Positions 1 through 7,927 of a stretch of 64,000 bases of DNA are shown one piece after another; the first letter of the stretch is position 1, and every line of letters begins with the position of its first letter. The notes under the pieces were generated by a model. That model was not told where the DNA came from. It made no database searches and was given only the letters and a program-made list of their open reading frames with translations. The DNA comes from Mucilaginibacter rubeus (lineage in GTDB: Bacteria > Bacteroidota > Bacteroidia > Sphingobacteriales > Sphingobacteriaceae): assembly GCF_014643835.1 (NCBI RefSeq), contig NZ_BMKD01000002.1, positions 744,001 through 808,000 of the forward strand, read 5' to 3'. The position numbers and the translations under genes were made by a program.

Positions 1-250
1 CGCTTACACCTATACTATATACGCGTTTCCCATCTTCAAGAACACAAACACCGTCGCCACCAATTACACGACCGTTTTCATTAAGTGCATCGCTCGAATA
101 ATGCTTGCCCGATGCCCTGCTTTTGTCAAGATGTTTAATAGCTACTGCTTTTACACTAACCAATACTTCGTCGGGGTTTTGAACCGCCGGTTCAGGAAAA
201 TCTGTATATTGAGGTAGGCCTCCCTGTTGATACATTACTGCTGCTTTCAT
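1..250 (-). CDS. Zinc-type alcohol dehydrogenase / quinone oxidoreductase (MDR) family, N-terminal part, cut by window edge
   Basis: Reading the minus strand from the ATG at 248-250 gives an open frame that runs off the window: MKAAVMYQQGGLPQYTDFPE and onward, with EVLVSVKAVAIKHLDKSRAS and VIGGDGVCVLEDGKRV. This is the GroES-like N-terminal domain of medium-chain dehydrogenases/reductases of the quinone-oxidoreductase kind: the Met-Lys-Ala start, the substrate-side strand and the IGGDG turn. About 83 residues are visible; the NAD(P)-binding domain is outside. It lies downstream of the Crp/Fnr gene in the same direction, with a perfect palindrome and a -7 element in front, so it is a likely target of that regulator. 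Substrate cannot be told. Confidence 0.8.
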   Translation of the reverse strand, partial: MKAAVMYQQGGLPQYTDFPEPAVQNPDEVLVSVKAVAIKHLDKSRASGKHYSSDALNENGRVIGGDGVCVLEDGKRVYSIGVS

Positions 251-274
251 GTTATTTTTCTTTTTTTGATAACA

Positions 275-319
275 CAAAATTAGCCAGGCATACAAACCGG
301 GACGATAACATATGTTATC
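275..319 (-). promoter_or_regulatory. Promoter with Crp/Fnr-type operator in front of the MDR oxidoreductase
   Basis: A perfect 16-bp palindrome GATAACATATGTTATC occupies 304-319. On the minus strand a TAATTTTG element (282 to 275) matches the Bacteroidota -7 consensus TAnnTTTG. If transcription starts about 4-5 nt after it (near 270-271), the palindrome centre lies about 41 nt upstream, the spacing of a class II Crp/Fnr activator site. A half site, GATAACA, recurs at 268-274. That the neighbouring regulator binds here is inference. Confidence 0.6.
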
Positions 320-323
320 AAGT

Positions 324-908
324 TCAGAAATGCGATTTGCCTTTTGCCAGTTTGCTTTTTATGCGGCTTAAATGTACTTTGCTTACACCCAGATACGAGG
401 CAATATAATGCTGAGGTACTCGCTGTATGATATGCGGCCTCTCGTTTAAAAGAAGCTGATAGCGTTGTTCAGGTGTATCGCGAATAATGGAAACAAACTC
501 ATTAATGTAATGCATTTGCCGCCGGGCCGTCATCTGTAATATCATTTGTGCAAAATCGGGCTCGTGGCTTAACTCATCCATTAATTGGGAAACATACTGC
601 CTGGGCAACAGATAAATAACCGATGGTTCAATAGTTTCGATTGTGAACGAGCTTGGCACGTTGTTTACAAAACTATCGAAAGAACTTAACCCTTCATTTT
701 CAAAGAAAAATTGTACCGTTTTATCATCACCATTGTTATTGAAAAATGTTCGTACACAACCTTTTTCAATAAAGATATAATGCTGAGATATTTTGCCTTC
801 CTGAAGTAACACTGTTTTAGCCGGTACCTCCATGCGTTTCTGAAATGGCAGGTATCTGTCCCAATAGGCATTCAACTTCGGAAATCTATCTTTGAAATGA
901 AAAAACAT
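324..908 (-). CDS. Crp/Fnr family transcriptional regulator
   Basis: 194-residue protein with the Crp/Fnr layout: an effector-binding beta-roll over about residues 20-115 (LLQEGKISQHYIFIEKGCVR, then FFFENEGLSSFDSFVNN), a dimerisation helix around 120-150, and a C-terminal winged helix with recognition segment IASYLGVSKVHLSRIKSKL. The cNMP-contacting RxS motif of true CRP is not evident, as in many Bacteroidota members of the family, so the ligand is unknown. It starts 2 nt after the stop of the upstream gamma-glutamylcyclotransferase-like gene and is followed by the oxidoreductase, so the three may share transcripts. The palindrome just after its stop codon is a good candidate for its own binding site. 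Confidence 0.88.
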   Translation of the reverse strand: MFFHFKDRFPKLNAYWDRYLPFQKRMEVPAKTVLLQEGKISQHYIFIEKGCVRTFFNNNGDDKTVQFFFENEGLSSFDSFVNNVPSSFTIETIEPSVIYLLPRQYVSQLMDELSHEPDFAQMILQMTARRQMHYINEFVSIIRDTPEQRYQLLLNERPHIIQRVPQHYIASYLGVSKVHLSRIKSKLAKGKSHF

Positions 909-910
909 CG

Positions 911-1357
911 TTATTTAAATGGCTGCTTAGCAACATTATTTTTGACAGAAGTATCTTTTAAATATTGGATATAGTCACCCGTGGCAATCTCATTATAAGC
1001 GGCTACAGGTAAATTATAAAGATACATCCAACACTCCATGATATCATTAGTGGTATAGATGCTCACCGTTTCCCTTATATATTCATGCGGATGTTGGTAT
1101 AACCCACCGACACCTTCATAATCGTCAATTACCTTTAATATAATGTCGGGGTCATCCATCATAAAAATACTACCGTAAATGTAGCGTTCTTCAGTATTAC
1201 CGATCACTGCGCCAGGATATTCGCCAATATCATAAAGTCGCCCTCTTATTCTTCCGTCACCTATAAATTTACAGTGTTTATTTAGATACGCTGCAAACTC
1301 ATTGCCGGGCTGCAGCAATGTGCCATACACAAATAAAAATTGACTTGTTGTTTCCAT
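911..1357 (-). CDS. Gamma-glutamylcyclotransferase / AIG2-like family protein
   Basis: 148-residue protein of the GGCT/AIG2 beta-barrel fold: the signature VYGTLL at residues 10-15 starts the substrate loop, and Glu81 in DDYEG is at the position of the catalytic glutamate. Members cleave gamma-glutamyl amines to 5-oxoproline or carry out related cyclotransfers; the substrate here is unknown. I use the ATG at 1355-1357 rather than one 42 nt upstream because a TACCTTTG -7 element (1377 to 1370) lies between them, so the longer form would not be transcribed. It is divergent from the glutamine synthetase-family gene and ends 2 nt before the Crp/Fnr gene. Confidence 0.78.
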   Translation of the reverse strand: METTSQFLFVYGTLLQPGNEFAAYLNKHCKFIGDGRIRGRLYDIGEYPGAVIGNTEERYIYGSIFMMDDPDIILKVIDDYEGVGGLYQHPHEYIRETVSIYTTNDIMECWMYLYNLPVAAYNEIATGDYIQYLKDTSVKNNVAKQPFK

Positions 1358-1369
1358 AAATAGCTCAAA

Positions 1370-1377
1370 CAAAGGTA
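1370..1377 (-). promoter_or_regulatory. -7 element for the GGCT-like gene
   Basis: TACCTTTG on the minus strand fits TAnnTTTG exactly and ends 12 nt before the ATG, giving a short 5' leader. It fixes the start at 1357. Confidence 0.55.
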
Positions 1378-1440
1378 AGCGCAAACGCGTATTATACACG
1401 CACAGGCTATTTTTTTATAGTTTAAGCCATAATAGCTATC

Positions 1441-1469
1441 TTGCTGCACCTTAACCGGCCATACTTTTA
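1441..1469 (+). promoter_or_regulatory. Promoter of glutamine synthetase-family gene, predicted leaderless or nearly so
   Basis: TTG at 1441-1443, an 18-nt spacer, then TACTTTTA at 1462-1469 (one base off TAnnTTTG). Only 4 nt separate the -7 element from the ATG at 1474, so the transcript probably begins at or within a base or two of the start codon. Confidence 0.5.
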
Positions 1470-1473
1470 TACC

Positions 1474-2832
1474 ATGAACACAGAAGAGATCAAAGCGTAT
1501 ATAGAACAGAATAACATCCAGAAAATAAAATTCGCCTTTGCCGATATTGATGGCATTTTGCGCGGTAAGGTGATCCACCCTAAAAAATTTATTGATGGAT
1601 TGCAAAGTGGCTATGGCTTTTGCGATGTGGTATTTGGCTGGGATAGCAGCGATGTTTGTTATGATAACGTACAGTTAACCGGCTGGCAAAGCGGTTACCC
1701 GGACAAACTTTGCCGTATTGACCTGTCGACCCTGCGTAATGTGCCCTGGCAGGATGATATCCCCTTTTTTTTAGCCGATTTCAGCAAACCCGACGGCAAC
1801 GACTTGCCGGCCTGTCCGCGTAGCCTGCTCAAACATGTTAAAGCGCAATGTGATGAGATGGGCTATCACGCCGAATTTGCACAGGAGTTTGAATGGTTCA
1901 ATTTTAAAGAAACACCGCAAACCCTTGCCGATAAAAAGTTCACTAATATTGAACCGCTCACACCGGGCATGTTCGGCTATTCTATACTGCGTACATCAGA
2001 AAACAGCGATTTTTATTATGATCTGTTTAATCTGCTTACCAAATTCAATATCCCGATTGAGGGCCTGCATACCGAAACTGGTCCGGGAGTATATGAAGCT
2101 GCCATATTGCATGATGAAGTTTTAGCTGCCGCTGATAAAGCAACCCTGTTTAAAACCGCAGTTAAAGAGATAGCCTATAAACACGGCATTATAGCGTCAT
2201 TCATGGCCAAATGGACTGAAACGCTGCCAGGCTGCAGCGGCCATATCCACCAAAGCCTGTGGACTAAAGATCAATCAAAAAACCTGTTTTACAACGCCAA
2301 TGATGTAAACAAAATGAGCGACCTGCATAAGCATTACCTTGCAGGCCAGCTATATTGCATGCCTTACCTGTTGCCTATGTACGCGCCAACCATCAACAGC
2401 TACAAACGCCTTGTTGAAGGGGCCTGGGCACCCACTACCATAACCTGGGGCGTAGAAAATCGCACTACCGCGTTACGTGTTATCAATACCACCGAAAACT
2501 ATACCCGCCTGGAAACCCGCATCCCGGGTTCAGATACCAACCCATACCTGGGCATGGCTGCAGCACTGGCTTCGGGCTTGTACGGTATTAAAAACAAGCT
2601 TGAGCTAAATATTAAGCCAACAACAGGCAATGGTTACCAAGACAAACGTAATGGTGTACTATGGCCAAACCTGCATACAGCCGCCACGGCAATGCAAAAC
2701 TCCGACTTGGCCAAAGAGCTCTTTGGCGAAGGTTTTGTTGATCACTTCACCCAAACCCGGCTGTGGGAATACCGCCAGTTTGCCAAAAGCGTTACCGACT
2801 GGGAGTTGAAGAGGTATTTTGAGATTATATAA
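1474..2832 (+). CDS. Glutamine synthetase family protein (GSI-like gamma-glutamyl ligase)
   Basis: 452 residues with the GS N-terminal beta-grasp (FAFADIDGILRGKVIHP) and the C-terminal catalytic domain: EFEWF near residue 140, ETGPGVYEAAI near 200, the SGHIHQSL loop near 258 and a Glu/Arg-rich stretch ENRTTALRV plus ETRIPGSDTNPYL. Length and pattern fit the GSI-like branch that includes FluG and gamma-glutamylpolyamine synthetases, rather than the long GSIII that usually serves as the ammonia-assimilating enzyme in Bacteroidota. The substrate amine is therefore open. The ATG at 1474 is chosen over an upstream TTG at 1441, which is the probable -33 element. Its divergent neighbour is a gamma-glutamyl cyclotransferase-like protein, which would suit gamma-glutamyl amide metabolism. 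Confidence 0.85.
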   Translation: MNTEEIKAYIEQNNIQKIKFAFADIDGILRGKVIHPKKFIDGLQSGYGFCDVVFGWDSSDVCYDNVQLTGWQSGYPDKLCRIDLSTLRNVPWQDDIPFFLADFSKPDGNDLPACPRSLLKHVKAQCDEMGYHAEFAQEFEWFNFKETPQTLADKKFTNIEPLTPGMFGYSILRTSENSDFYYDLFNLLTKFNIPIEGLHTETGPGVYEAAILHDEVLAAADKATLFKTAVKEIAYKHGIIASFMAKWTETLPGCSGHIHQSLWTKDQSKNLFYNANDVNKMSDLHKHYLAGQLYCMPYLLPMYAPTINSYKRLVEGAWAPTTITWGVENRTTALRVINTTENYTRLETRIPGSDTNPYLGMAAALASGLYGIKNKLELNIKPTTGNGYQDKRNGVLWPNLHTAATAMQNSDLAKELFGEGFVDHFTQTRLWEYRQFAKSVTDWELKRYFEII

Positions 2833-2933
2833 TCTGAACCGGAAGGATGTCTGAACTCGAATTAAACGAATTTTGGGAATGAGTAGAATTAATATTCTGT
2901 TTAATTTTTTAATTCGAAAAATTCGGGTTCAGA
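2833..2933. repeat. Dispersed intergenic palindrome, TCTGAACC...GGTTCAGA family, copy A
   Basis: TCTGAACC (2833-2840) directly abuts the stop codon of the upstream gene and pairs with GGTTCAGA (2926-2933); the interior is A+T-rich with smaller inverted repeats such as AATTCGAA. Related copies lie at 33540-33737, 56652-56707 and 60822-60944. Confidence 0.6.
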
Positions 2934-2979
2934 CAATATATTTACACCCTTAATTATAAACCGAATGCTGCCAATGGCG

Positions 2980-2987
2980 TAACTTTG
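2980..2987 (+). promoter_or_regulatory. -7 element for the APH-like gene
   Basis: TAACTTTG is a full TAnnTTTG match 17 nt before the ATG at 3005. No clear -33 TTG at the usual distance. Confidence 0.45.
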
Positions 2988-3004
2988 CCGGCAGACACAT
3001 ACAA

Positions 3005-4042
3005 ATGGACTATTCTTTTATTATCCGCAAGGCCTGGGAAGGGTATGACGCGTCAAAAACCATCCGCGATATTGAAGATATCAGCGCTATGGTTTCAACC
3101 AATCACGTGTACCGTATTACGTTTGATGACGATGATATTATCATAGCCAAACTCTCATACTTTGGCAAGTTCGAACATTTTAAGGAGGACCACCGCATTA
3201 TTCAAACGCTGGCTATTAACCTGCTTTACCCGTTTGAGAATTTCCTGGCTCGTTCTTTACAAAAAAACAACCGCGTTTACATCTATCATCATAAACACGG
3301 CAAAACCGATGCCTGGGTGGTTTTCTATAACCCTACACGTATTTTACAGCGCCTGCCACGCCGGTTAGAAGAAAACCATATTAAAAAACTTGGTCAGCAG
3401 GTTGGCAAATTCCATAAAGCCTGCTCAAGGGTTAAAAATGTGCTGCCTAAATCGTCAAAGACTTTACGCACCGATATCTGGACCTTGCAGCAACAAATCG
3501 AGAGCAACCCAAAACAATTTGGTACCGGCATGCAGGCCGACTTTTTAAAATACCACTGTGAAACCTTTTTGAAAAACCGCTCCAAATACAACATGAGCTC
3601 GTTCGAGATCATTCCTGTATTTATCGACTGGAATATCGGCAACTTTTCGGTAACACCTGATCTTGAGCTTTACTCGCGCTGGGATTATGACTGGTTCAGG
3701 ATGAGTTACCGTTTGCTCGATTTTTATTTCTTCAGTCGCGTAGTTTCTGATATTGGCGACCGTACTGTTTTCAGCTACGTGATCAACACTATGATGGAAG
3801 ACCGATTCATTATTTTTTTAAAAGAATACCATAAAGTTAACCCGCTTACTGCCGATGAGATCCGCTTTTTAAAAGAAGCTTATCGTTTTTTTATCCTGAA
3901 TTACGTAATTAAAGATGGTAAGCACTTTTTTAGCGAACAATATGCCAAAAAACTACAGGCTGAAGCTTTTGACATCTATTTACCATCGGTAGACAGGGAT
4001 TTTGATGCCGAAAAGATCATTGAGGCCTTAAAATTAAAATAG
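3005..4042 (+). CDS. APH/choline-kinase-like phosphotransferase family protein
   Basis: 345 residues resembling the aminoglycoside phosphotransferase/choline kinase fold. Visible are an N-lobe with NHVYRITF and IIAKL (Lys49 as candidate ATP-binding lysine), and a C-lobe with FIDWNIGNF, where Asp208 and Asn213 occupy the catalytic Asp and Mg-binding Asn positions of the Brenner motif, followed by RWDYDWF (Asp227/Asp229) in the place of the metal-binding Asp. The usual His before the catalytic Asp is replaced by hydrophobic residues. It has its own -7 element and is followed after 50 nt by a HAD gene on the same strand, suggesting a shared transcript. Substrate unknown. Confidence 0.65.
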   Translation: MDYSFIIRKAWEGYDASKTIRDIEDISAMVSTNHVYRITFDDDDIIIAKLSYFGKFEHFKEDHRIIQTLAINLLYPFENFLARSLQKNNRVYIYHHKHGKTDAWVVFYNPTRILQRLPRRLEENHIKKLGQQVGKFHKACSRVKNVLPKSSKTLRTDIWTLQQQIESNPKQFGTGMQADFLKYHCETFLKNRSKYNMSSFEIIPVFIDWNIGNFSVTPDLELYSRWDYDWFRMSYRLLDFYFFSRVVSDIGDRTVFSYVINTMMEDRFIIFLKEYHKVNPLTADEIRFLKEAYRFFILNYVIKDGKHFFSEQYAKKLQAEAFDIYLPSVDRDFDAEKIIEALKLK

Positions 4043-4092
4043 GTTAACTATCTTTCAGGCTTATTTTATAAAAAGCCCTAAAACAGATAAGC

Positions 4093-4962
4093 ATGACCAG
4101 GATAGACAACTTTAAATCCATAATTGATAAATACGAAGTTGTTTTTTTTGATGCTTTTGGGGTTTTGAAAAACTATGGCGGCCTGCTTCCGGGTATTGAG
4201 CGCACTTTTTCTTACCTGGCAGAACAAGGTAAGGAGTATTATATTGTAACCAACGATGCATCACGAAGCCCGGTGCAATTAGCCGAATCCTATACCACCA
4301 AAGGATTGACCGCCATAACGCCCGACAGGATCATATCATCGGGCATGCTTACCAAAGAATATCTTGACCTGAAGGTGAACGACGGTATCGTAGCCTATTT
4401 AGGCACGCCCGATTCTGCCCATTACATTGACAGCTCTGGGCTGCATACATTGCCTATCAGCGAAGTAAACGAAAGCAATATTGACAGGGTTAACGCGCTG
4501 GTGTTTTTAGATGACGAAGGTTTTGACTGGGGACGTGACCTGAACAAATCAGTTAACCTCATGCGTAAGCGCACCATTCCGGCCATTGTAGCCAATACCG
4601 ATCATGCCTATCCGCTAACCAAGCATGATGTATCTATAGCCATAGGCGGCTTAGCCAGTATGATAGAAAAAATTGTGGGTAAAGAGTTTATTCGTTTCGG
4701 TAAGCCTGATTCGCAAATGTTCATGTTTGCCTACGATCTGCTCCGCGAGCGCAGGCCGATCAGTAAAAGAGATATTGTAATGGTAGGTGATACCCTGCAA
4801 ACTGACATTCTGGGCGGCAATAAATTTGGTTTGGATACCGTACTGGTGCTATCCGGTAATACCCAAGCCAAAGACGCCGAAAACCGCATCACCGCCACCG
4901 GCATTGTGCCAACTTATATCTGCGATTCGGCAGTGGTGGAGGCCGGTGGATTGGGATTCTAA
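4093..4962 (+). CDS. HAD superfamily hydrolase, class IIA-like (TIGR01459-type)
   Basis: 289 residues with the HAD motifs in order: nucleophile region FFDAFGV (Asp20), motif II VTNDASRS (Thr53), motif III GKPDSQMF (Lys204) and motif IV MVGDTLQTDILGG (Asp233, Asp238), with a class IIA cap between. The second motif I aspartate, normally general acid/base at +2, is Phe22. Loss of that Asp is typical of the HAD-IIA-hyp4 branch and makes ordinary phosphatase activity doubtful. It follows the kinase-like gene closely. A palindromic repeat starts 12 nt after its stop. Confidence 0.78.
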   Translation: MTRIDNFKSIIDKYEVVFFDAFGVLKNYGGLLPGIERTFSYLAEQGKEYYIVTNDASRSPVQLAESYTTKGLTAITPDRIISSGMLTKEYLDLKVNDGIVAYLGTPDSAHYIDSSGLHTLPISEVNESNIDRVNALVFLDDEGFDWGRDLNKSVNLMRKRTIPAIVANTDHAYPLTKHDVSIAIGGLASMIEKIVGKEFIRFGKPDSQMFMFAYDLLRERRPISKRDIVMVGDTLQTDILGGNKFGLDTVLVLSGNTQAKDAENRITATGIVPTYICDSAVVEAGGLGF

Positions 4963-4974
4963 ACTTCCAAAGCA

Positions 4975-5060
4975 TGTCATTGAGCGAAGCGCGGCAGCCG
5001 CAAGGAAGCATAGCCGCCTGTACAGAATGTTGTTGCTTCGTCGTTCCTACTCGTATGACA
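4975..5060. repeat. Imperfect intergenic palindrome of the GTCATTG...GAAGC type
   Basis: Begins TGTCATTGAGCGAAGCG and ends with GTTGCTTCGTCGTTCC followed by TATGACA, so the ends are imperfect inverted copies of one another. It resembles the GTCATTGCGAGG-ACGAAGCAATC palindromes scattered in Bacteroidota genomes; a better preserved copy is at 28885-28966. Confidence 0.55.
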
Positions 5061-5128
5061 TTACCCCCTCCTTTCTACAAATACTCTCAATCTTTCTACC
5101 GTAACTATTTATTTTGAAAAATTTATTT

Positions 5129-5149
5129 TAAATGTATGATTTACATTTA
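5129..5149. promoter_or_regulatory. Inverted repeat in the galT promoter region
   Basis: TAAATGTA (5129-5136), 5 nt, TACATTTA (5142-5149): a perfect 8-5-8 inverted repeat just upstream of a weak -7-like ACTTTG. Candidate regulator site for the galactose genes; the protein is unknown. Confidence 0.45.
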
Positions 5150-5171
5150 TTTTTACCAACTTTGAAATCGC

Positions 5172-5193
5172 TAAGGTATAACTGTCTACCTTA
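5172..5193. promoter_or_regulatory. Second inverted repeat upstream of galT
   Basis: TAAGGTA (5172-5178), 8 nt, TACCTTA (5187-5193), perfect 7-8-7. The core AGGTATAACTGTCTACC is 15/17 identical to an intergenic palindrome at 34633-34649. It is either an operator or a hairpin in the galT leader. Confidence 0.4.
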
Positions 5194-5228
5194 CATGTAT
5201 AAGCCAATTATTACCTGATTTTAAACTA

Positions 5229-6281
5229 ATGGACACAAATTTTGATCTTAAAGAGCATCCTCACAGTAGGTTAAACATTTTAACAGGCGACTGGATCCTG
5301 GTATCGCCGCATCGTACAAAACGCCCGTGGCAAGGCAAAGTTGAGGCTACACAAGCCGACGACCGCCCGCAGTATGATCCGGCCTGTTACCTGTGCCCCA
5401 CAAACAAAAGGGCCGATGGCAGCGAAAATCCCGATTATAAAGGAAGCTTTGTGTTTACCAATGACTATTCATCGCTGTTGCTGAATACGCCGGATGGCGG
5501 TTTAAATGAAGAAGAACTGCTGGTAGCTAACAGCCAGAAAGGTATTTGCCGGGTAATCAGTTTCTCGCCGAGGCATGACCTCACCCTGCCCCAGATGACC
5601 ACCAAAGAGATTAGCAAAGTGGTTGACGTATGGCAGTCGGAATTTGAAGACCTAGCTTCTTATCCATGGATCAAGCACATCCAGATCTTTGAAAACAAGG
5701 GCGATATCATGGGCTGCAGCAACCCGCATCCGCATGGGCAAATCTGGGCGCAAAACAGCCTGCCCGTTGAAGTAGCCAAAGAAACCCAGCAGCAAAAGCT
5801 TCATTTTGAGCAAAAAGGTACAAGCCTTTTAGCCGATTACCTTGCATTGGAACTTAAAAAGCAGGACCGCATAGTTTTTGAAAATGAACATTTTGTTGTG
5901 CTTGTACCGTTTTGGGCAGTTTGGCCGTACGAAACTATGATTGTAAGCAAAAGGCATGTAACAAGCATTTTATACTTTACCGAGCAGGAAAAACATGCCC
6001 TTGCCGACGCTATCAGGAGGCTCACCATCAGGTATGATAACATGTTTGAAACATCGTTCCCTTATTCGGCTGGTATGCACCAGTCTCCGGTTAACTCGGG
6101 CGATCATCCCTATTGGCACTGGCATATGCATTTTTATCCGCCGCTGTTACGTTCGGCCACGGTTAAAAAGTTTATGGTAGGTTATGAGATGCTGGCCAAT
6201 CCGCAACGCGATATCACGGCAGAGTTTGCTGCTGAAAAATTGCGTGGTTTAAGTGAGATCCATTATAAAACGAAGGAATAA
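5229..6281 (+). CDS. galT: Galactose-1-phosphate uridylyltransferase
   Basis: 350 residues, normal length for GalT, a histidine-triad-like nucleotidyltransferase of the Leloir pathway that exchanges UMP between UDP-glucose and galactose-1-phosphate. The active-site signature NPHPHGQIW, with the nucleophilic second His, is present near residue 165; [12 protein letters not shown] near residue 55 provides the zinc-site cysteines, and [13 protein letters not shown] near 300 matches the C-terminal conserved block. The mutarotase gene galM follows in the same direction, forming a two-gene galactose unit closed by a terminator at 7511-7539. galK and galE are not in the window. Two inverted repeats lie in the upstream region. 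Confidence 0.95.
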   Translation: MDTNFDLKEHPHSRLNILTGDWILVSPHRTKRPWQGKVEATQADDRPQYDPACYLCPTNKRADGSENPDYKGSFVFTNDYSSLLLNTPDGGLNEEELLVANSQKGICRVISFSPRHDLTLPQMTTKEISKVVDVWQSEFEDLASYPWIKHIQIFENKGDIMGCSNPHPHGQIWAQNSLPVEVAKETQQQKLHFEQKGTSLLADYLALELKKQDRIVFENEHFVVLVPFWAVWPYETMIVSKRHVTSILYFTEQEKHALADAIRRLTIRYDNMFETSFPYSAGMHQSPVNSGDHPYWHWHMHFYPPLLRSATVKKFMVGYEMLANPQRDITAEFAAEKLRGLSEIHYKTKE

Positions 6282-6324
6282 TGAAAAAAAGCTATTTTTA
6301 AACCAAACTATAACCAACCTATTT

Positions 6325-7491
6325 ATGAGAAAATTAATTAAAGGTATTTATTTAACAATTTTACCTGCTTGTAGCCTATATTTGGCTGCCTGTAATCAAA
6401 ATTCAACCTCACAGAAAAACACTACTATGGCGGATAGCACCCAAACCACTGCATCAGCATTCGAAAAAACAATCGATGGTAAACAAACCCACTTATTTAC
6501 CATTAAAAACAAAAACGGCATTATTGCCACCATCACCAATTATGGCGGCCGTGTGGTAAGCCTGTTAGTGCCCGACAAAAACGGCAAGTTAACCGATGTT
6601 GTTTTAGGTTTTGATGATGTGGAAGGTTTTGAAAAATCAACCGAACGTTATTATGGCGCTACCATTGGCCGTTACGGCAACCGTATTGCCAAAGGCCATT
6701 TTAAAATAGATGGTAAAGATTATCAATCGTCAATTAACAATACGCCCAATATGCTGCACGGTGGCAAACACGGTTTCCAGGAAGTGGTGTGGGATGGTAA
6801 AATGATCGATTCATCTACCGTAGAGCTTACCTATCTTTCAAAAGATATGGAAGAAGGCTTCCCCGGTAACCTTAATGTTAAAGTAATTTACAGCCTTACC
6901 GAGGATAACTCATTTAAATGCCAGTACGAAGCTACTACCGATAAAAAAACGGTTGTTAACCTTACCAATCACGCGTTCTTTAACCTCAATGGCGAAGGCA
7001 GCGGTACAATCCTCAATCATTTGGTGCAGATAGATGCTGATAATTATTTACCGGTTGATGCAGGCTTGATCCCTACCGGGAAATTTGAAAAAGTTGCCGG
7101 CACTCCGTTCGATTTCACTAAGCCCGAAACCATTGGCAAACGCATTAACGACGACAATGTGCAGTTAAAAGATGGCAAAGGTTACGATCACAACTTCGTA
7201 CTGAACAAACATGACCTGAGCACTCCAATTGCGACTGTTGTAGGTGATAAAAGCGGTATCAAAATGGAAGTATTTACCGAAGAACCTGGCTTACAGTTTT
7301 ACAGCGGTAACTTTATGCAGGCTAAAAATGCAATGAAACGCGGTATTAAAGATGAGTACCGTACTTCATTCGCGATGGAAACCCAGCATTTTCCTGATTC
7401 ACCAAATCAGCCGCAATTCCCTTCTACGGAATTGAAACCCGGCGATACCTATAAAACGCAATCGCTTTATAAGTTTTCGGTAGTGAAATAA
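6325..7491 (+). CDS. galM: Aldose 1-epimerase (galactose mutarotase), lipoprotein form
   Basis: 388 residues. From the ATG at 6325 the protein has a lipoprotein signal peptide with lipobox LAAC, so it is exported and lipid-anchored, then a full GalM beta-sandwich: TNYGGRVVSL, ATIGRYGNRIAKGHF, MLHGG, the catalytic His in NLTNHAFFNL and the catalytic Glu in EEPGLQFYSG. It interconverts alpha- and beta-anomers of galactose or related sugars, here in the periplasm. A longer frame from 6253 overlaps galT and would bury the signal peptide, so the 6325 start is preferred. It follows galT by 43 nt, and a strong terminator comes after. Confidence 0.92.
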   Translation: MRKLIKGIYLTILPACSLYLAACNQNSTSQKNTTMADSTQTTASAFEKTIDGKQTHLFTIKNKNGIIATITNYGGRVVSLLVPDKNGKLTDVVLGFDDVEGFEKSTERYYGATIGRYGNRIAKGHFKIDGKDYQSSINNTPNMLHGGKHGFQEVVWDGKMIDSSTVELTYLSKDMEEGFPGNLNVKVIYSLTEDNSFKCQYEATTDKKTVVNLTNHAFFNLNGEGSGTILNHLVQIDADNYLPVDAGLIPTGKFEKVAGTPFDFTKPETIGKRINDDNVQLKDGKGYDHNFVLNKHDLSTPIATVVGDKSGIKMEVFTEEPGLQFYSGNFMQAKNAMKRGIKDEYRTSFAMETQHFPDSPNQPQFPSTELKPGDTYKTQSLYKFSVVK

Positions 7492-7510
7492 TTGAACACC
7501 TTTTTTATAC

Positions 7511-7539
7511 AAAAGTCCTGCCCAACGGCAGGACTTTTT
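7511..7539 (+). terminator. Intrinsic terminator after galT-galM
   Basis: AAAGTCCTGCC (7512-7522), loop CAAC, GGCAGGACTTT (7527-7537) and further T residues: an 11-bp perfect stem with a U-tract. Confidence 0.9.
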
Positions 7540-7555
7540 GCTTTATATTAGCGTA

Positions 7556-7912
7556 ATGACAACCGCTATTCATACTTATAAATTTATAAAAGAAGATAAC
7601 GGCCGCTGGTACATCGATCTACCCGATTGGCAGGGCGTTAAGGCCGACCTTGAAATGGTTGAAGGAGCCGATACCATGCTTGATTATGTTGGTGAAGGGA
7701 GCAACGAAGTTAAACTTCTTTTGGCCGAAGAACCTTTTGAAGGCAGCGCGATACTCCAACTCATCGAAGATTATAAAGACCATGTTGGCGGCGGCATTTA
7801 TTTGCTTGGAGACTATGAAGGAAAAGCCCTTGACCAGCAAATGTGGCTTTGCGATGTTACAAAGTTTGTGTTTGGTAAACTCCCGCCTTTTATCTATTTT
7901 AAAAAACAATAA
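7556..7912 (+). CDS. DUF6717-like small protein
   Basis: 118 residues, no signal peptide or membrane segment. The pattern GADTMLD, LLLAEEPFEGSAILQLIE, GGGIYLL and MWLCDVTKFVFGKLPP resembles DUF6717, a family of unknown function; this assignment is from memory of the pattern. The ATG at 7556 is preferred to one 18 nt upstream, which falls in the tail of the galM terminator. A -7-like TATATTAG ends 3 nt before the ATG, again suggesting a leaderless message. The next small gene follows after 15 nt. Confidence 0.65.
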   Translation: MTTAIHTYKFIKEDNGRWYIDLPDWQGVKADLEMVEGADTMLDYVGEGSNEVKLLLAEEPFEGSAILQLIEDYKDHVGGGIYLLGDYEGKALDQQMWLCDVTKFVFGKLPPFIYFKKQ

Positions 7913-7927
7913 GAAATATCAGCAGTT

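Noticed and set aside
1441-1473. TTG start extending the glutamine synthetase-like protein by 11 residues
   Set aside because: The TTG is the likely -33 element, and a -7 element lies between it and the ATG at 1474.
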